This document shows positions 1 to 5,981 of a stretch of DNA of 23,959 bases, piece by piece. A model generated the notes under the pieces. The model saw nothing but the letters and a program-made list of their open reading frames with translations. It was not told where the DNA came from and made no database searches. The stretch covers positions 1-23,959 of the forward strand of contig CAJUIO010000055.1 in NCBI GenBank assembly GCA_910586025.1, in the 5' to 3' direction. The position numbers and the translations under genes are program-made. The DNA comes from an uncultured Lachnospiraceae bacterium (GTDB lineage Bacteria > Bacillota > Clostridia > Lachnospirales > Lachnospiraceae). How positions within the stretch are numbered: the stretch's first letter is position 1; every line of letters starts with the position of its first letter.

Positions 1-27
1 GTCTTTTGTTTCTTCCGGCTTAACCAT
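1..27 (-). CDS. Start of a divergent gene, truncated by the window edge
   Basis: On the minus strand an ATG at 27-25 opens a frame reading MVKPEETKD before the window ends. A near-consensus ribosome binding site (AGGAGG on the minus strand, + positions 32-37) lies 4 bases upstream of the ATG, and a sigma-A promoter with a long leader lies further upstream (311-340). Nine codons are too few to assign a family, so no function is proposed. The start rests on the strong ribosome binding site and the promoter rather than on homology. Confidence 0.55.
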
Positions 28-304
28 CCGTCCTCCTTCCGTCAGGCAGAAGGATGCCAAAATCCACGTCTGTTTCCCCCCTGCCCTGTTTTATGTTTTG
101 AGTGGTGATAAAAGCAAGGATTCTAAAACAGATGACACGGCCCAAACAGGGGTGCCCGTAAGATACTATAGTAAACGGTATAACAAATTGCTGCTTCCGG
201 CTTCAGCCAAAGCAATATACGGAAGCTGTTGCAGAGCCGAAAGCGCAATTTATAATCTTGTTTACCATGAAAAGGAATGAATCTCCGCTAGAATTTCTGT
301 GCTT
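28..304 (-). promoter_or_regulatory. Long, possibly structured 5' leader of the divergent gene
   Basis: The promoter at 311-340 would give an untranslated leader of about 277 nt before the ATG at 27. Read on the minus strand it contains several complementary segments: GGCU/AGCC inside AUUGC/GCAAU and GUAUA/UAUAC near 180-215, CCCUGUUU (about 144-151) with AAACAGGG (about 85-92), and near the start codon UCCUUC pairing with GAAGGA, which would cover part of the ribosome binding site. I could not match it to a riboswitch or T-box class I know. A short + strand open frame at 98-280 has no ribosome binding site and is not believed. Confidence 0.35.
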
Positions 305-310
305 TGTTTT

Positions 311-340
311 ATTGTAGCAAATTCTTGGATAAACCGTCAA
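311..340 (-). promoter_or_regulatory. Sigma-A promoter of the divergent gene
   Basis: On the minus strand, TTGACG (335-340) and TACAAT (311-316) are separated by 18 bp. Both hexamers match the sigma-A consensus at five of six positions. Transcription would start near 304 and run left toward the gene beginning at 27. Confidence 0.6.
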
Positions 341-354
341 TAAAATACTTATAA

Positions 355-918
355 AATTTTGCCAAGAAAAATGATTGTGATATTGCAGTTACATCGCATT
401 ACATATTTGATAACAGCTACTATATATCATTGTTTTCGCAGTATTCTATAGAGGAGAATACTGCTGTAAATATAAATAGGTTTATCAATATGTATTGTGT
501 CAATGCATATCAGGCACCGGTAGTCTGGAATAAATTGTATCATGCTTCTCTTGTGAAAAGATGTCCGTTTCCTTTAATAGCATATGAAGATGAGGCCTGG
601 TTGCCATATATTTTATCTTTTGCAGACAGAGTGTGCTATCTTAATGAAGGTTTATATGAATATGATGACACACATAAAAATTCGCTTAGTGATAAATGCC
701 ACCAGAAAACAGGTGATGAAATATTTTTGAATCATAAGAGAGCAGTACTGCTTTATCTCGAAAATGGCAATCCGGTGAGATGGGAAATGTTAAAAGAAGT
801 GGCTCGCAAAGAACTGTCTTTATTTGCTAGAATATATAAAAATGTTGAATATGAAAATCTGTGGAAACAAATAACAGAGAATGAGAAAGCATATATGGGT
901 TCGGAAAACAGACTATAA
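355..918 (+). pseudogene. 5'-truncated family 2 glycosyltransferase remnant
   Basis: An open frame runs from just after a stop at 352-354 to a TAA at 916-918. It has no in-frame ATG near its beginning and no ribosome binding site; TTG at 430 is the only obvious alternative start, and similarity continues upstream of it. The protein resembles the second half of GT-A family 2 glycosyltransferases: NDCDIAV, then VVWNKLYHASLV, then the acidic YEDEAWLPYIL segment that usually holds the catalytic acidic residues, then VCYLNEGLYEYDD. The N-terminal nucleotide-sugar half (VSVIIPVYN-type motif) is missing. The stretch is visibly richer in A+T than the genes to its right, suggesting foreign origin followed by decay. 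A short functional protein cannot be excluded but is unlikely. Confidence 0.65.
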
Positions 919-947
919 ACAGGCTTTGTGGAATGAAAGGAATAAAA

Positions 948-976
948 TTGACAGCCCCTAAATCGTGAGTTAAGAT
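948..976 (+). promoter_or_regulatory. Sigma-A promoter for the gene at 1039
   Basis: Perfect TTGACA (948-953), a 17-bp spacer, then TAAGAT (971-976), five of six to consensus. The start would be near 983. The leader carries GGAAAGG at about 1023-1029 as ribosome binding site before the ATG at 1039. Confidence 0.75.
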
Positions 977-1038
977 AAAGAATATCATGATTCACGGAGC
1001 GAGAGTCCGATGAGGAAGAGTCTGGAAAGGAACGGGAC

Positions 1039-2130
1039 ATGGGTATAAGATTGAAAAAAATTCTGAAGCGGACAGGAATTCTTGTCATTCTGTTATTTAT
1101 AGCGCTTTTGGGCTATGTCGTTTATGTCTTTGCGGCATATGACAGGCTGCCGGACAAGCTGACCATGGAAGTCAAGCGCAACGGCGGAAGCTCTCATTTT
1201 GAGGGGCGGGAAGAGTATTCCACGCAGCGCCCCTATTTTATCATGACCTATAATATTGGGTTTGGCGCCTATCGTCCTGACTTCAGCTTCTTCATGGACG
1301 GCGGAAAGTCCTCCTGGGGCAGGGATGAGGAGAGCGTGACCGCCGCGGTCTGCGGTGCGGGAGAGATTATCAGCAGTGTGGATCCGGACTTTGTGCTGCT
1401 GCAGGAGGTGGACAGGGACGGAACCCGCTCTTACCATATCGACGAGCTGGAGCTTCTCAATCAGTTCGCAAAGGGGTATTACTATACTTATGCGCAGAAT
1501 TATGACTCGCCGTTTCTGTTTTTTCCGCCCTGGGAGCCTCACGGAGCCAATAAGGCAGGGCTGGTGACGTATTCCAAGGCGCAGATTACCGACACCATGC
1601 GCAGGAGCCTTCCCATTTCGGAATCGTTTTCCAAGCTGGTGGATCTTGACCGGTGCTATTCCATCTCCCGGATTCCATTAAAGGAGGGAAAGATGCTCTG
1701 CCTCTACAATATGCATATGTCGGCCTATGGGAGCAGCGACGAGATCAGGGCGGGACAGCTTGCCATGCTCTGCGAGGACATGGAGTCGGATTACCGTGAG
1801 GGAAATTATGTGATCTGCGGCGGGGATTTTAACCATAATCTGAGAACCGGCGTGGAGGAAAATGCGCCGGAGTGGGCATATCCGTTTCCGCGGGAGAGCC
1901 TGCCGGAGGGCTTTCGCATGGCTATAGACGAGGCCAAGGATGTGGAGGACATTGCGCACAACAGCTGCCGGAATGCAAACGAGCCCTACAACGAGGAGAC
2001 CACCTACACGGTCACGCTGGACGGCTTTATCATATCGGACAACGTGATTGTAAATTATTACAGCCACATGGACTGGGGCTATGAATTCTCGGATCACGAT
2101 CCGGTGATTATGCAGTTTATGCTGGAATAG
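1039..2130 (+). CDS. Membrane-anchored endonuclease/exonuclease/phosphatase family protein
   Basis: A 363-aa protein of the EEP (DNase I / sphingomyelinase / inositol phosphatase fold) superfamily of metal-dependent phosphodiesterases. Residues 1-33 are a basic start followed by one hydrophobic helix (about 13-33), so the catalytic domain probably sits outside the membrane, tethered. Family motifs appear in order: TYNIG (70-74), LLQEVD with the metal-binding Glu123, a YNMHMS histidine motif, GGDFNH (261-266) and the C-terminal SDHDP (351-355) with the catalytic His353. All core residues are present, so it should be active. Substrate (nucleic acid, phospholipid or phosphoinositide) cannot be told from sequence. 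It has its own sigma-A promoter, and its 3' end carries the sigma-G-like promoter of spoVAA. Start chosen from the ribosome binding site at 1023-1029. Confidence 0.85.
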   Translation: MGIRLKKILKRTGILVILLFIALLGYVVYVFAAYDRLPDKLTMEVKRNGGSSHFEGREEYSTQRPYFIMTYNIGFGAYRPDFSFFMDGGKSSWGRDEESVTAAVCGAGEIISSVDPDFVLLQEVDRDGTRSYHIDELELLNQFAKGYYYTYAQNYDSPFLFFPPWEPHGANKAGLVTYSKAQITDTMRRSLPISESFSKLVDLDRCYSISRIPLKEGKMLCLYNMHMSAYGSSDEIRAGQLAMLCEDMESDYREGNYVICGGDFNHNLRTGVEENAPEWAYPFPRESLPEGFRMAIDEAKDVEDIAHNSCRNANEPYNEETTYTVTLDGFIISDNVIVNYYSHMDWGYEFSDHDPVIMQFMLE

Positions 2131-2153
2131 AATAAAAAAAACAGGCCATACTA
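2125..2153 (+). promoter_or_regulatory. Sigma-G-like forespore promoter of spoVAA-spoVAB
   Basis: GAATA (2125-2129), a 17-bp spacer and CATACTA (2147-2153) match the Bacillus sigma-G consensus (GHATR, about 18 bp, CATNHTA) at every defined base. The -35 overlaps the last codons of the upstream gene. In Bacillus subtilis the spoVA operon is known to be transcribed by sigma-G, so both position and sequence fit. Confidence 0.7.
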
Positions 2154-2190
2154 CCCATAAACACAAGGATTGTAAGAAAGGTGCGACAGT

Positions 2191-2820
2191 ATGGCAAACA
2201 CGGTTTTGTATTTAAAGGCGGAGCAGAACGCGGAGGTAATGGACGAGCACGTGTGTGTGAAGGACATTGCCTCCCTTTACTGTGCGGATAGCGGTATCGG
2301 CGCAAAGGCAAAGTCACTGAAGGTGCACCGGTTCCGTGAGGGGGAAAAGAAGCGGCAGGTGGTCAGCATCCTTAAGGTGATCGAGCTGATTGAGAAGGAA
2401 TGCCCCGGAGTCAGCGTGGAGAATATCGGGGAAAACGCCACGCTGATCGAGTGGGTGGACGTTAACAGGCATAAGGGGCCCATGCAGCTTCTAAAGCTCA
2501 TCTTCGTGGCATGCATCAGCTTTTTCGGCACGGGCTTTACCATAATGGCCTTTCACAACGATATCAGCATCAACAAGATATTTTCCAGAATCTATGAGAT
2601 GGTAATGGGGTATCCGGCGGACGGCTACAGTATTCTGGAGGTGTCCTACTCCATCGGCCTTGCTCTCGGGATTATTCTGTTCTTTAATCATATCGGGGGC
2701 AGAAGGATTACAAAGGATCCCACGCCCATCGAGGTGGAGATGCGTATCTATGAGACGGATGTAAATAAGGCGTTGATCGAGACGGCGGACAGGGAGGGAA
2801 AGACCATTGATGCTTCTTAA
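2191..2820 (+). CDS. spoVAA: Stage V sporulation protein AA
   Basis: A 209-aa protein recognised as SpoVAA, a component of the SpoVA system that moves dipicolinic acid into the forespore and releases it at germination. The N-terminal half (about 1-95) is a soluble domain beginning MANTVLYLKAEQNAEV, a typical SpoVAA opening. Two membrane helices follow at about 100-121 and 148-168, and a basic/acidic tail ends the protein. The exact role of SpoVAA within the channel is not settled even in Bacillus. The start ATG has AGAAAGG upstream at about 2175-2181. Its end overlaps the start of spoVAB by 11 bases, indicating translational coupling. A sigma-G-like promoter lies 37 bp upstream. Confidence 0.88.
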   Translation: MANTVLYLKAEQNAEVMDEHVCVKDIASLYCADSGIGAKAKSLKVHRFREGEKKRQVVSILKVIELIEKECPGVSVENIGENATLIEWVDVNRHKGPMQLLKLIFVACISFFGTGFTIMAFHNDISINKIFSRIYEMVMGYPADGYSILEVSYSIGLALGIILFFNHIGGRRITKDPTPIEVEMRIYETDVNKALIETADREGKTIDAS

Positions 2821-3304
2821 ATGGATATTGCTTGGAGTATGCGGGCTCTCCTTTGGCTTTTTGGCCTCGGCGGGAGTCTTCACGGTTCTGGTTTCCGTGG
2901 GCCTGATCCCCCGGTTTGCAGGGAAAATGCATGTGGCGAAAAAGGTGTTCGCTCTTGAGGAGGCGGTGATCTTCGGAACGCTCTCCGGCGGCTTCCTGAG
3001 CGTGTTTTCCGATTATGGCAAGCTCGGGGCCTTTGTGCTTTCACGGGGATTTTTTGGCGTGGAGACAGTGATGATCTGGAAGTGGATCGGGAATTTCCTG
3101 CTGGCAGGAGGAGGCCTTTTTGCCGGCATGTTTGTGGGATGTCTGGCGCTTGCCATTGCGGAGATGCTGAACTCCATCCCGATCCTGTCAAGGAGGATCG
3201 GATTCCGGCACGGGCTTGGCATAGCTGTCACGGCGGCTGCGTTCGGAAAGGCGATCGGAAGCCTTATTTATTTTGCAAAGGGTATTTTCCTGTCAGGGAT
3301 GTAG
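2810..3304 (+). CDS. spoVAB: Stage V sporulation protein AB
   Basis: A 164-aa, highly hydrophobic protein matching SpoVAB, the usual partner encoded directly after spoVAA. It has about four to five membrane segments (roughly 3-30, 45-68, 88-120 and 138-160) and the family-typical stretches VGLIPRFAGK and LEEAVIFGTLSGG. It is expected in the forespore inner membrane with the other SpoVA proteins. The frame also opens with TTG at 2807, but the ATG at 2810 is the better start; it overlaps the spoVAA stop. In Bacillus the next gene is spoVAC; here it is not, because a vegetative-type promoter and an unrelated small gene follow. Confidence 0.87.
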   Translation: MLLKWILLGVCGLSFGFLASAGVFTVLVSVGLIPRFAGKMHVAKKVFALEEAVIFGTLSGGFLSVFSDYGKLGAFVLSRGFFGVETVMIWKWIGNFLLAGGGLFAGMFVGCLALAIAEMLNSIPILSRRIGFRHGLGIAVTAAAFGKAIGSLIYFAKGIFLSGM

Positions 3305-3318
3305 GGAGCGATTTAGTC

Positions 3319-3347
3319 TTGAAAAACCGCGGAAAGTTGATTACAAT
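3319..3347 (+). promoter_or_regulatory. Sigma-A promoter for the gene at 3377 and following genes
   Basis: TTGAAA (3319-3324), a 17-bp spacer and TACAAT (3342-3347), five of six in each hexamer. It starts just after the spoVAB stop and separates vegetative expression of the next four genes from the sporulation genes. Confidence 0.7.
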
Positions 3348-3376
3348 AGAAATGCACGTAAGAAGGAGGCATGGAT

Positions 3377-3607
3377 ATGCGCCAGATGGAGTTTAAGATG
3401 GAGAGGCCGGGGCTCCTTAAGGAGGGAGATTCGGTCACTGTAACGGAAGGTGTGCTTCCCAGCAATTATTATTACACCATTGATCCTTCCCTTGCCATGT
3501 CGGGCAATATTCCTTTCCGGGAAAGGATGAAAGCGAGAGAGGGGAAAGTGACCCGTGTGGTCGAAAACGAGAGAGGCTTTTACGTGACAGCGGAATTCGA
3601 GGAATAA
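3377..3607 (+). CDS. Small conserved-looking protein of unknown function
   Basis: A 76-aa protein (MRQMEFKMERPGLL...) that I do not recognise. It has no membrane helix or signal peptide, begins with a short acidic/basic segment and is rich in alternating beta-type residues (GDSVTVTEGVL, GKVTRVVENERGFYVTAEF), which suggests a small beta-barrel. It is probably real: it has a sigma-A promoter 30 bases upstream, an AAGGAGG ribosome binding site (3363-3369), and ends 14 bases before ridA. There are ATGs at 3371 and 3377; the second is chosen because its distance to the ribosome binding site is 7 bases, versus 1 for the first. Confidence 0.72.
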   Translation: MRQMEFKMERPGLLKEGDSVTVTEGVLPSNYYYTIDPSLAMSGNIPFRERMKAREGKVTRVVENERGFYVTAEFEE

Positions 3608-3621
3608 AGGAGGATAATGTA

Positions 3622-3999
3622 ATGTTAAAGAAAGTGGAGACAACAAAGGCGCCTGCGGCAATCGGGCCTTATTCACAGGGCATTGTCGCAAACGGAATGC
3701 TGTTTGCGTCCGGACAGATTCCCATTATACCGGAAACGGGAGCCATAGCCCAGGGGGATATCACGGTGCAGGCCAGGCAGGTAATGCTGAACGTGGGAGA
3801 AATTCTGAAGGCTGCGGGAACGGATTTTGACCATGTGGTGAAGACCACCTGTTTTTTGGCGGATATGGCGGATTTTGCGGCTTTTAACGGTATTTATGAG
3901 CAGTATTTTACAGGGAAACCGGCGAGAAGCTGTGTGGCGGTAAAGGAGCTTCCAAAGAGCGTGCTGTGCGAGGTGGAAGTGATCGCACAGGTGCAGTGA
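3622..3999 (+). CDS. ridA: RidA family enamine/imine deaminase
   Basis: A 125-aa protein of the RidA (YjgF/YER057c/UK114) family, the usual full length. These cytoplasmic trimers hydrolyse reactive 2-aminoacrylate and other enamine/imine intermediates released by pyridoxal-phosphate enzymes such as threonine dehydratase. The N-terminal AIGPYSQ signature and FASGQIP are present. The substrate-carboxylate arginine in PARSCVAV (Arg102), Cys104 and Glu117 in the LCEVEVIA end are all conserved, so it belongs to the active RidA branch. AAAGGAGG at 3605-3612 is the ribosome binding site. It lies in a run of tightly spaced genes (3377 to 5391) driven by the promoter at 3319-3347. Confidence 0.93.
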   Translation: MLKKVETTKAPAAIGPYSQGIVANGMLFASGQIPIIPETGAIAQGDITVQARQVMLNVGEILKAAGTDFDHVVKTTCFLADMADFAAFNGIYEQYFTGKPARSCVAVKELPKSVLCEVEVIAQVQ

Positions 4000-4003
4000 C
4001 GGA

Positions 4004-4507
4004 ATGAAAAATATTATACTGACAGGAATGCCGGGGGCGGGAAAGAGCACGGTGGGCGTGGTGCTTGCGAAAAAGCTGGGGTACGGCTTTACGGACTGCG
4101 ATCTCGTGATCCAGGAAAAGACAGGAAGGCTGCTTCATCAGCTCATTGAACAGAGGGGTGAGGCAGGTTTTCTTATGCTCGAAAACGAAATAAACGCTTC
4201 TCTCGAGAGAAATCTCTGCGTTATCGCTACGGGGGGCAGTGCGGTCTATGGAAAAGAGGCTATGGACCATTTTGGTCAAATTGGGACGGTGGTCTATCTC
4301 AAGCTCCCTTATGACGAGCTTGAGGAACGGCTTGGAGACCTGCATGAGAGGGGTGTTGTCTTAAAGGAAGGCTTTACCCTTCGGGATCTGTATGAGGAGA
4401 GGGTGCCTCTCTATGAAAAGTATGCGGATGTGACGATTGACTGCCACGGTAAATCTATCAGGGAGATCGTCAGCGAAATCAGTGAAAGGTACAGTGCGGT
4501 AAAATGA
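4004..4507 (+). CDS. Shikimate kinase family P-loop kinase with altered substrate site
   Basis: A 167-aa nucleoside-kinase-fold protein closest to shikimate kinase (AroK/AroL), which phosphorylates shikimate at O3 in chorismate synthesis. Seen: Walker A GMPGAGKST (8-16), the DCD pair (Asp31/Asp33, where AroK has DSD), GEAGF (52-56), TGG (76-78) and the C-terminal RVPLYEKYADVTI with Arg133. Odd: the arginine that follows GExGF in true shikimate kinases and grips the shikimate carboxylate is Leu57; the third glycine of the shikimate-binding GGG is Ser79; and the lid RPLL segment reads RGVVL. It may act on another substrate. The start overlaps no gene but is only 4 bases after ridA, with a weak ribosome binding site, suggesting coupling; its stop overlaps the next start (ATGA). 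Confidence 0.75.
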   Translation: MKNIILTGMPGAGKSTVGVVLAKKLGYGFTDCDLVIQEKTGRLLHQLIEQRGEAGFLMLENEINASLERNLCVIATGGSAVYGKEAMDHFGQIGTVVYLKLPYDELEERLGDLHERGVVLKEGFTLRDLYEERVPLYEKYADVTIDCHGKSIREIVSEISERYSAVK

Positions 4508-5391
4508 AAAAAGTATCACTAAAGAGCAGCTTGCTGCTTCTTTTGACAGCCTTTATCTGGGGTGTGGCTTTTGTGTCCCAGAGCGTGGGTATGGATTATC
4601 TGGGGCCGCTTTCTTTTAACGGCATCAGATTTCTTATGGGAGGGGTGGTGCTCCTGCCGGTAATCGCATATAACAGGGCGAAGAAAAAAAGCATGGGACA
4701 TCGGCCGGAGAATCTGAAAACCACGGTGACGGGAGGAATCAGCTGCGGCTTCGTCCTTGGCATCGCCGCCCTGCTGCAGCAGTACGGTATTTTGTATACG
4801 ACAGTGGGAAAGGCGGGATTTATCACAACCCTCTATATTATTCTGGTGCCCTTTTTCGGTATATTTCTGAAAAAGAAGGTGCCGGGAAAGGTGTGGACCG
4901 GCGCTGTGATTGCGGCCTTAGGGCTGTATCTGCTGTGTATGGGGGAGAGCCTTTCTCTTGGCAGGGGAGATACGCTGGTGTTTCTGTGTGCGATTCTCTT
5001 TTCCGTACATATTCTGGTAATCGATTATTTTTCACCCAGGACGGACGGGGTGGAGCTCTCCTGCATTCAGTTCCTGACGGCGGGAATGATTGCGGGTATC
5101 CTTGCGTTTATCTTTGAAAATCCCAGGCCGCAGGATTTTATAAACGGTATCCTTCCGCTTGCCTATGCGGGAATTCTCTCGAGCGGCGTGGGCTATACGC
5201 TGCAGGTGATCGGTCAGAAGGATATGGATCCCACGGTGGCATCTCTGATCCTAAGTCTGGAATCGGTTTTTTCCGTGCTTGCGGGCTGGGTAATTCTGCG
5301 GCAGGTGCTGACGGGAAGAGAGCTTATGGGATGCTGCCTTGTGTTCGGTGCGGTGATTCTGGTACAGCTTCCCGCAAAAAAATCCGGTTGA
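4504..5391 (+). CDS. EamA/DMT-family transporter
   Basis: A 295-aa inner-membrane protein of the drug/metabolite transporter superfamily (EamA, RhaT-like), with about ten membrane helices in two repeats of five, the usual arrangement and length. The opening SLLLLLTAFIWGVAFVSQ and the second-repeat entry (GDTLVFLCAILFSVHILVIDYF) are typical; the loops are short and basic, and the end is LPAKKSG. Such proteins usually export amino acids or small metabolites; substrate cannot be told from sequence. Its ATG overlaps the stop of the kinase gene by four bases, so the two are translationally coupled, and it is the last gene of the 3377-5391 run. Confidence 0.88.
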   Translation: MKKVSLKSSLLLLLTAFIWGVAFVSQSVGMDYLGPLSFNGIRFLMGGVVLLPVIAYNRAKKKSMGHRPENLKTTVTGGISCGFVLGIAALLQQYGILYTTVGKAGFITTLYIILVPFFGIFLKKKVPGKVWTGAVIAALGLYLLCMGESLSLGRGDTLVFLCAILFSVHILVIDYFSPRTDGVELSCIQFLTAGMIAGILAFIFENPRPQDFINGILPLAYAGILSSGVGYTLQVIGQKDMDPTVASLILSLESVFSVLAGWVILRQVLTGRELMGCCLVFGAVILVQLPAKKSG

Positions 5392-5402
5392 GCTTGTCCG
5401 TT

Positions 5403-5431
5403 ACATAAAAGAGGGGCATCAGGGCATAATA
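5403..5431 (+). promoter_or_regulatory. Sigma-G-like forespore promoter of spoVAE
   Basis: ACATA (5403-5407), a 17-bp spacer and CATAATA (5425-5431). The -10 matches CATNHTA fully and the -35 misses one base of GHATR. The spacer is identical in length to that of the spoVAA promoter. It gives spoVAE forespore expression independent of the metabolic genes in front of it. Confidence 0.6.
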
Positions 5432-5458
5432 AACCGAAAAGGAAACCGGGAGGTTGCA

Positions 5459-5812
5459 ATGGATTATTTTAATGCTTTCTGGATCGGCGGGCTGATCTGT
5501 GCCCTGGTGCAGATTCTGATGGAGAAGACAAAGATGATGCCGGGAAGGATCATGGTGCTTCTTGTCTGTCTTGGCGCAGTCCTGGGCTTTGTGGGAGTCT
5601 ACCAGCCCTTTGTTGAGATGGCGGGGGCGGGCGCTTCCGTTCCGCTGCTTGGCTTTGGAAATGTTCTGATGAAGGGCGTGAAGGAAGCGGTGGACGAGCA
5701 GGGGCTTATGGGTCTTTTTGCCGGCGGCTTCAAGGCCGGTGCGGTGGGAACGGCTGCGGCCCTGATCTTCGGCTATCTGGCCAGCCTGATCTTTAATCCC
5801 AAAATGAAATGA
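5459..5812 (+). CDS. spoVAE: Stage V sporulation protein AE
   Basis: A 117-aa membrane protein readily recognised as SpoVAE (SpoVAEB type): MDYFNAFWIGGLICALVQ, the central AGAGASVPLLGFGNVL, then KGVKEAVDEQGLMGLFAGGFKA, all characteristic. It has about three to four hydrophobic segments (roughly 5-22, 30-50, 52-75 and 90-112). In Bacillus SpoVAC, SpoVAD and SpoVAE are the essential core for dipicolinic acid uptake into the forespore. Here it stands alone, without spoVAC or spoVAD beside it, and about 2.1 kb after spoVAB. GGGAGG (5448-5453) is the ribosome binding site. It is followed immediately by an intrinsic terminator, so it is a single-gene unit. Confidence 0.92.
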   Translation: MDYFNAFWIGGLICALVQILMEKTKMMPGRIMVLLVCLGAVLGFVGVYQPFVEMAGAGASVPLLGFGNVLMKGVKEAVDEQGLMGLFAGGFKAGAVGTAAALIFGYLASLIFNPKMK

Positions 5813-5817
5813 AGAAG

Positions 5818-5855
5818 AAAAATCCCCCATGGCCGGAGCGCTGAGGGGGATTTTT
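5818..5855 (+). terminator. Rho-independent terminator after spoVAE
   Basis: AAAAATCCCCC (5818-5828) pairs perfectly with GGGGGATTTTT (5845-5855) around a 16-base loop. The A-tract and T-tract on either side make it potentially bidirectional, but no minus-strand gene faces it. It begins six bases after the spoVAE stop. Confidence 0.9.
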
Positions 5856-5893
5856 CAAAGGAAGTAAAAAGTGGTAAAGTTTGGGGAACATGA

Positions 5894-5922
5894 TAGATAT
5901 AAAAGCGGAACTGTAGTATAAT
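5894..5922 (+). promoter_or_regulatory. Sigma-A promoter of the aminopeptidase gene
   Basis: A perfect TATAAT (5917-5922) lies 17 bp after TAGATA (5894-5899), a four-of-six -35. The start is expected at about 5928-5930. Confidence 0.65.
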
Positions 5923-5927
5923 TCATA

Positions 5928-5952
5928 GGGGGCAAAATACCTTTTGACCCCC
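5928..5952 (+). other. 5'-terminal mRNA hairpin in the aminopeptidase leader
   Basis: GGGGGCAAAA (5928-5937) pairs with TTTTGACCCCC (5942-5952), leaving one bulged A and a four-base loop. It would begin essentially at the first transcribed base of the mRNA from the promoter at 5894-5922. Such 5'-end hairpins can protect mRNA from decay; an operator role is also possible. Confidence 0.5.
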
Positions 5953-5981
5953 ATCATATTATCTAAGAAAGGACTTTTGCC

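Noticed and set aside
193..226. Hairpin GCTTCCG/CGGAAGC as a terminator in the left intergenic region
   Set aside because: It has only seven pairs and no T-tract on either strand; it fits better as part of the possible leader fold.
98..280. 60-codon + strand open frame in the left intergenic region
   Set aside because: It has no ribosome binding site and low-complexity content, and it lies antisense to the probable leader of the divergent gene.
990..1035. Hammerhead-ribozyme-like CCGATGAG...GGAAAG in the leader of the gene at 1039
   Set aside because: The core CUGAUGA is not matched, and the flanking stems and the cleavage-site helix cannot be drawn.
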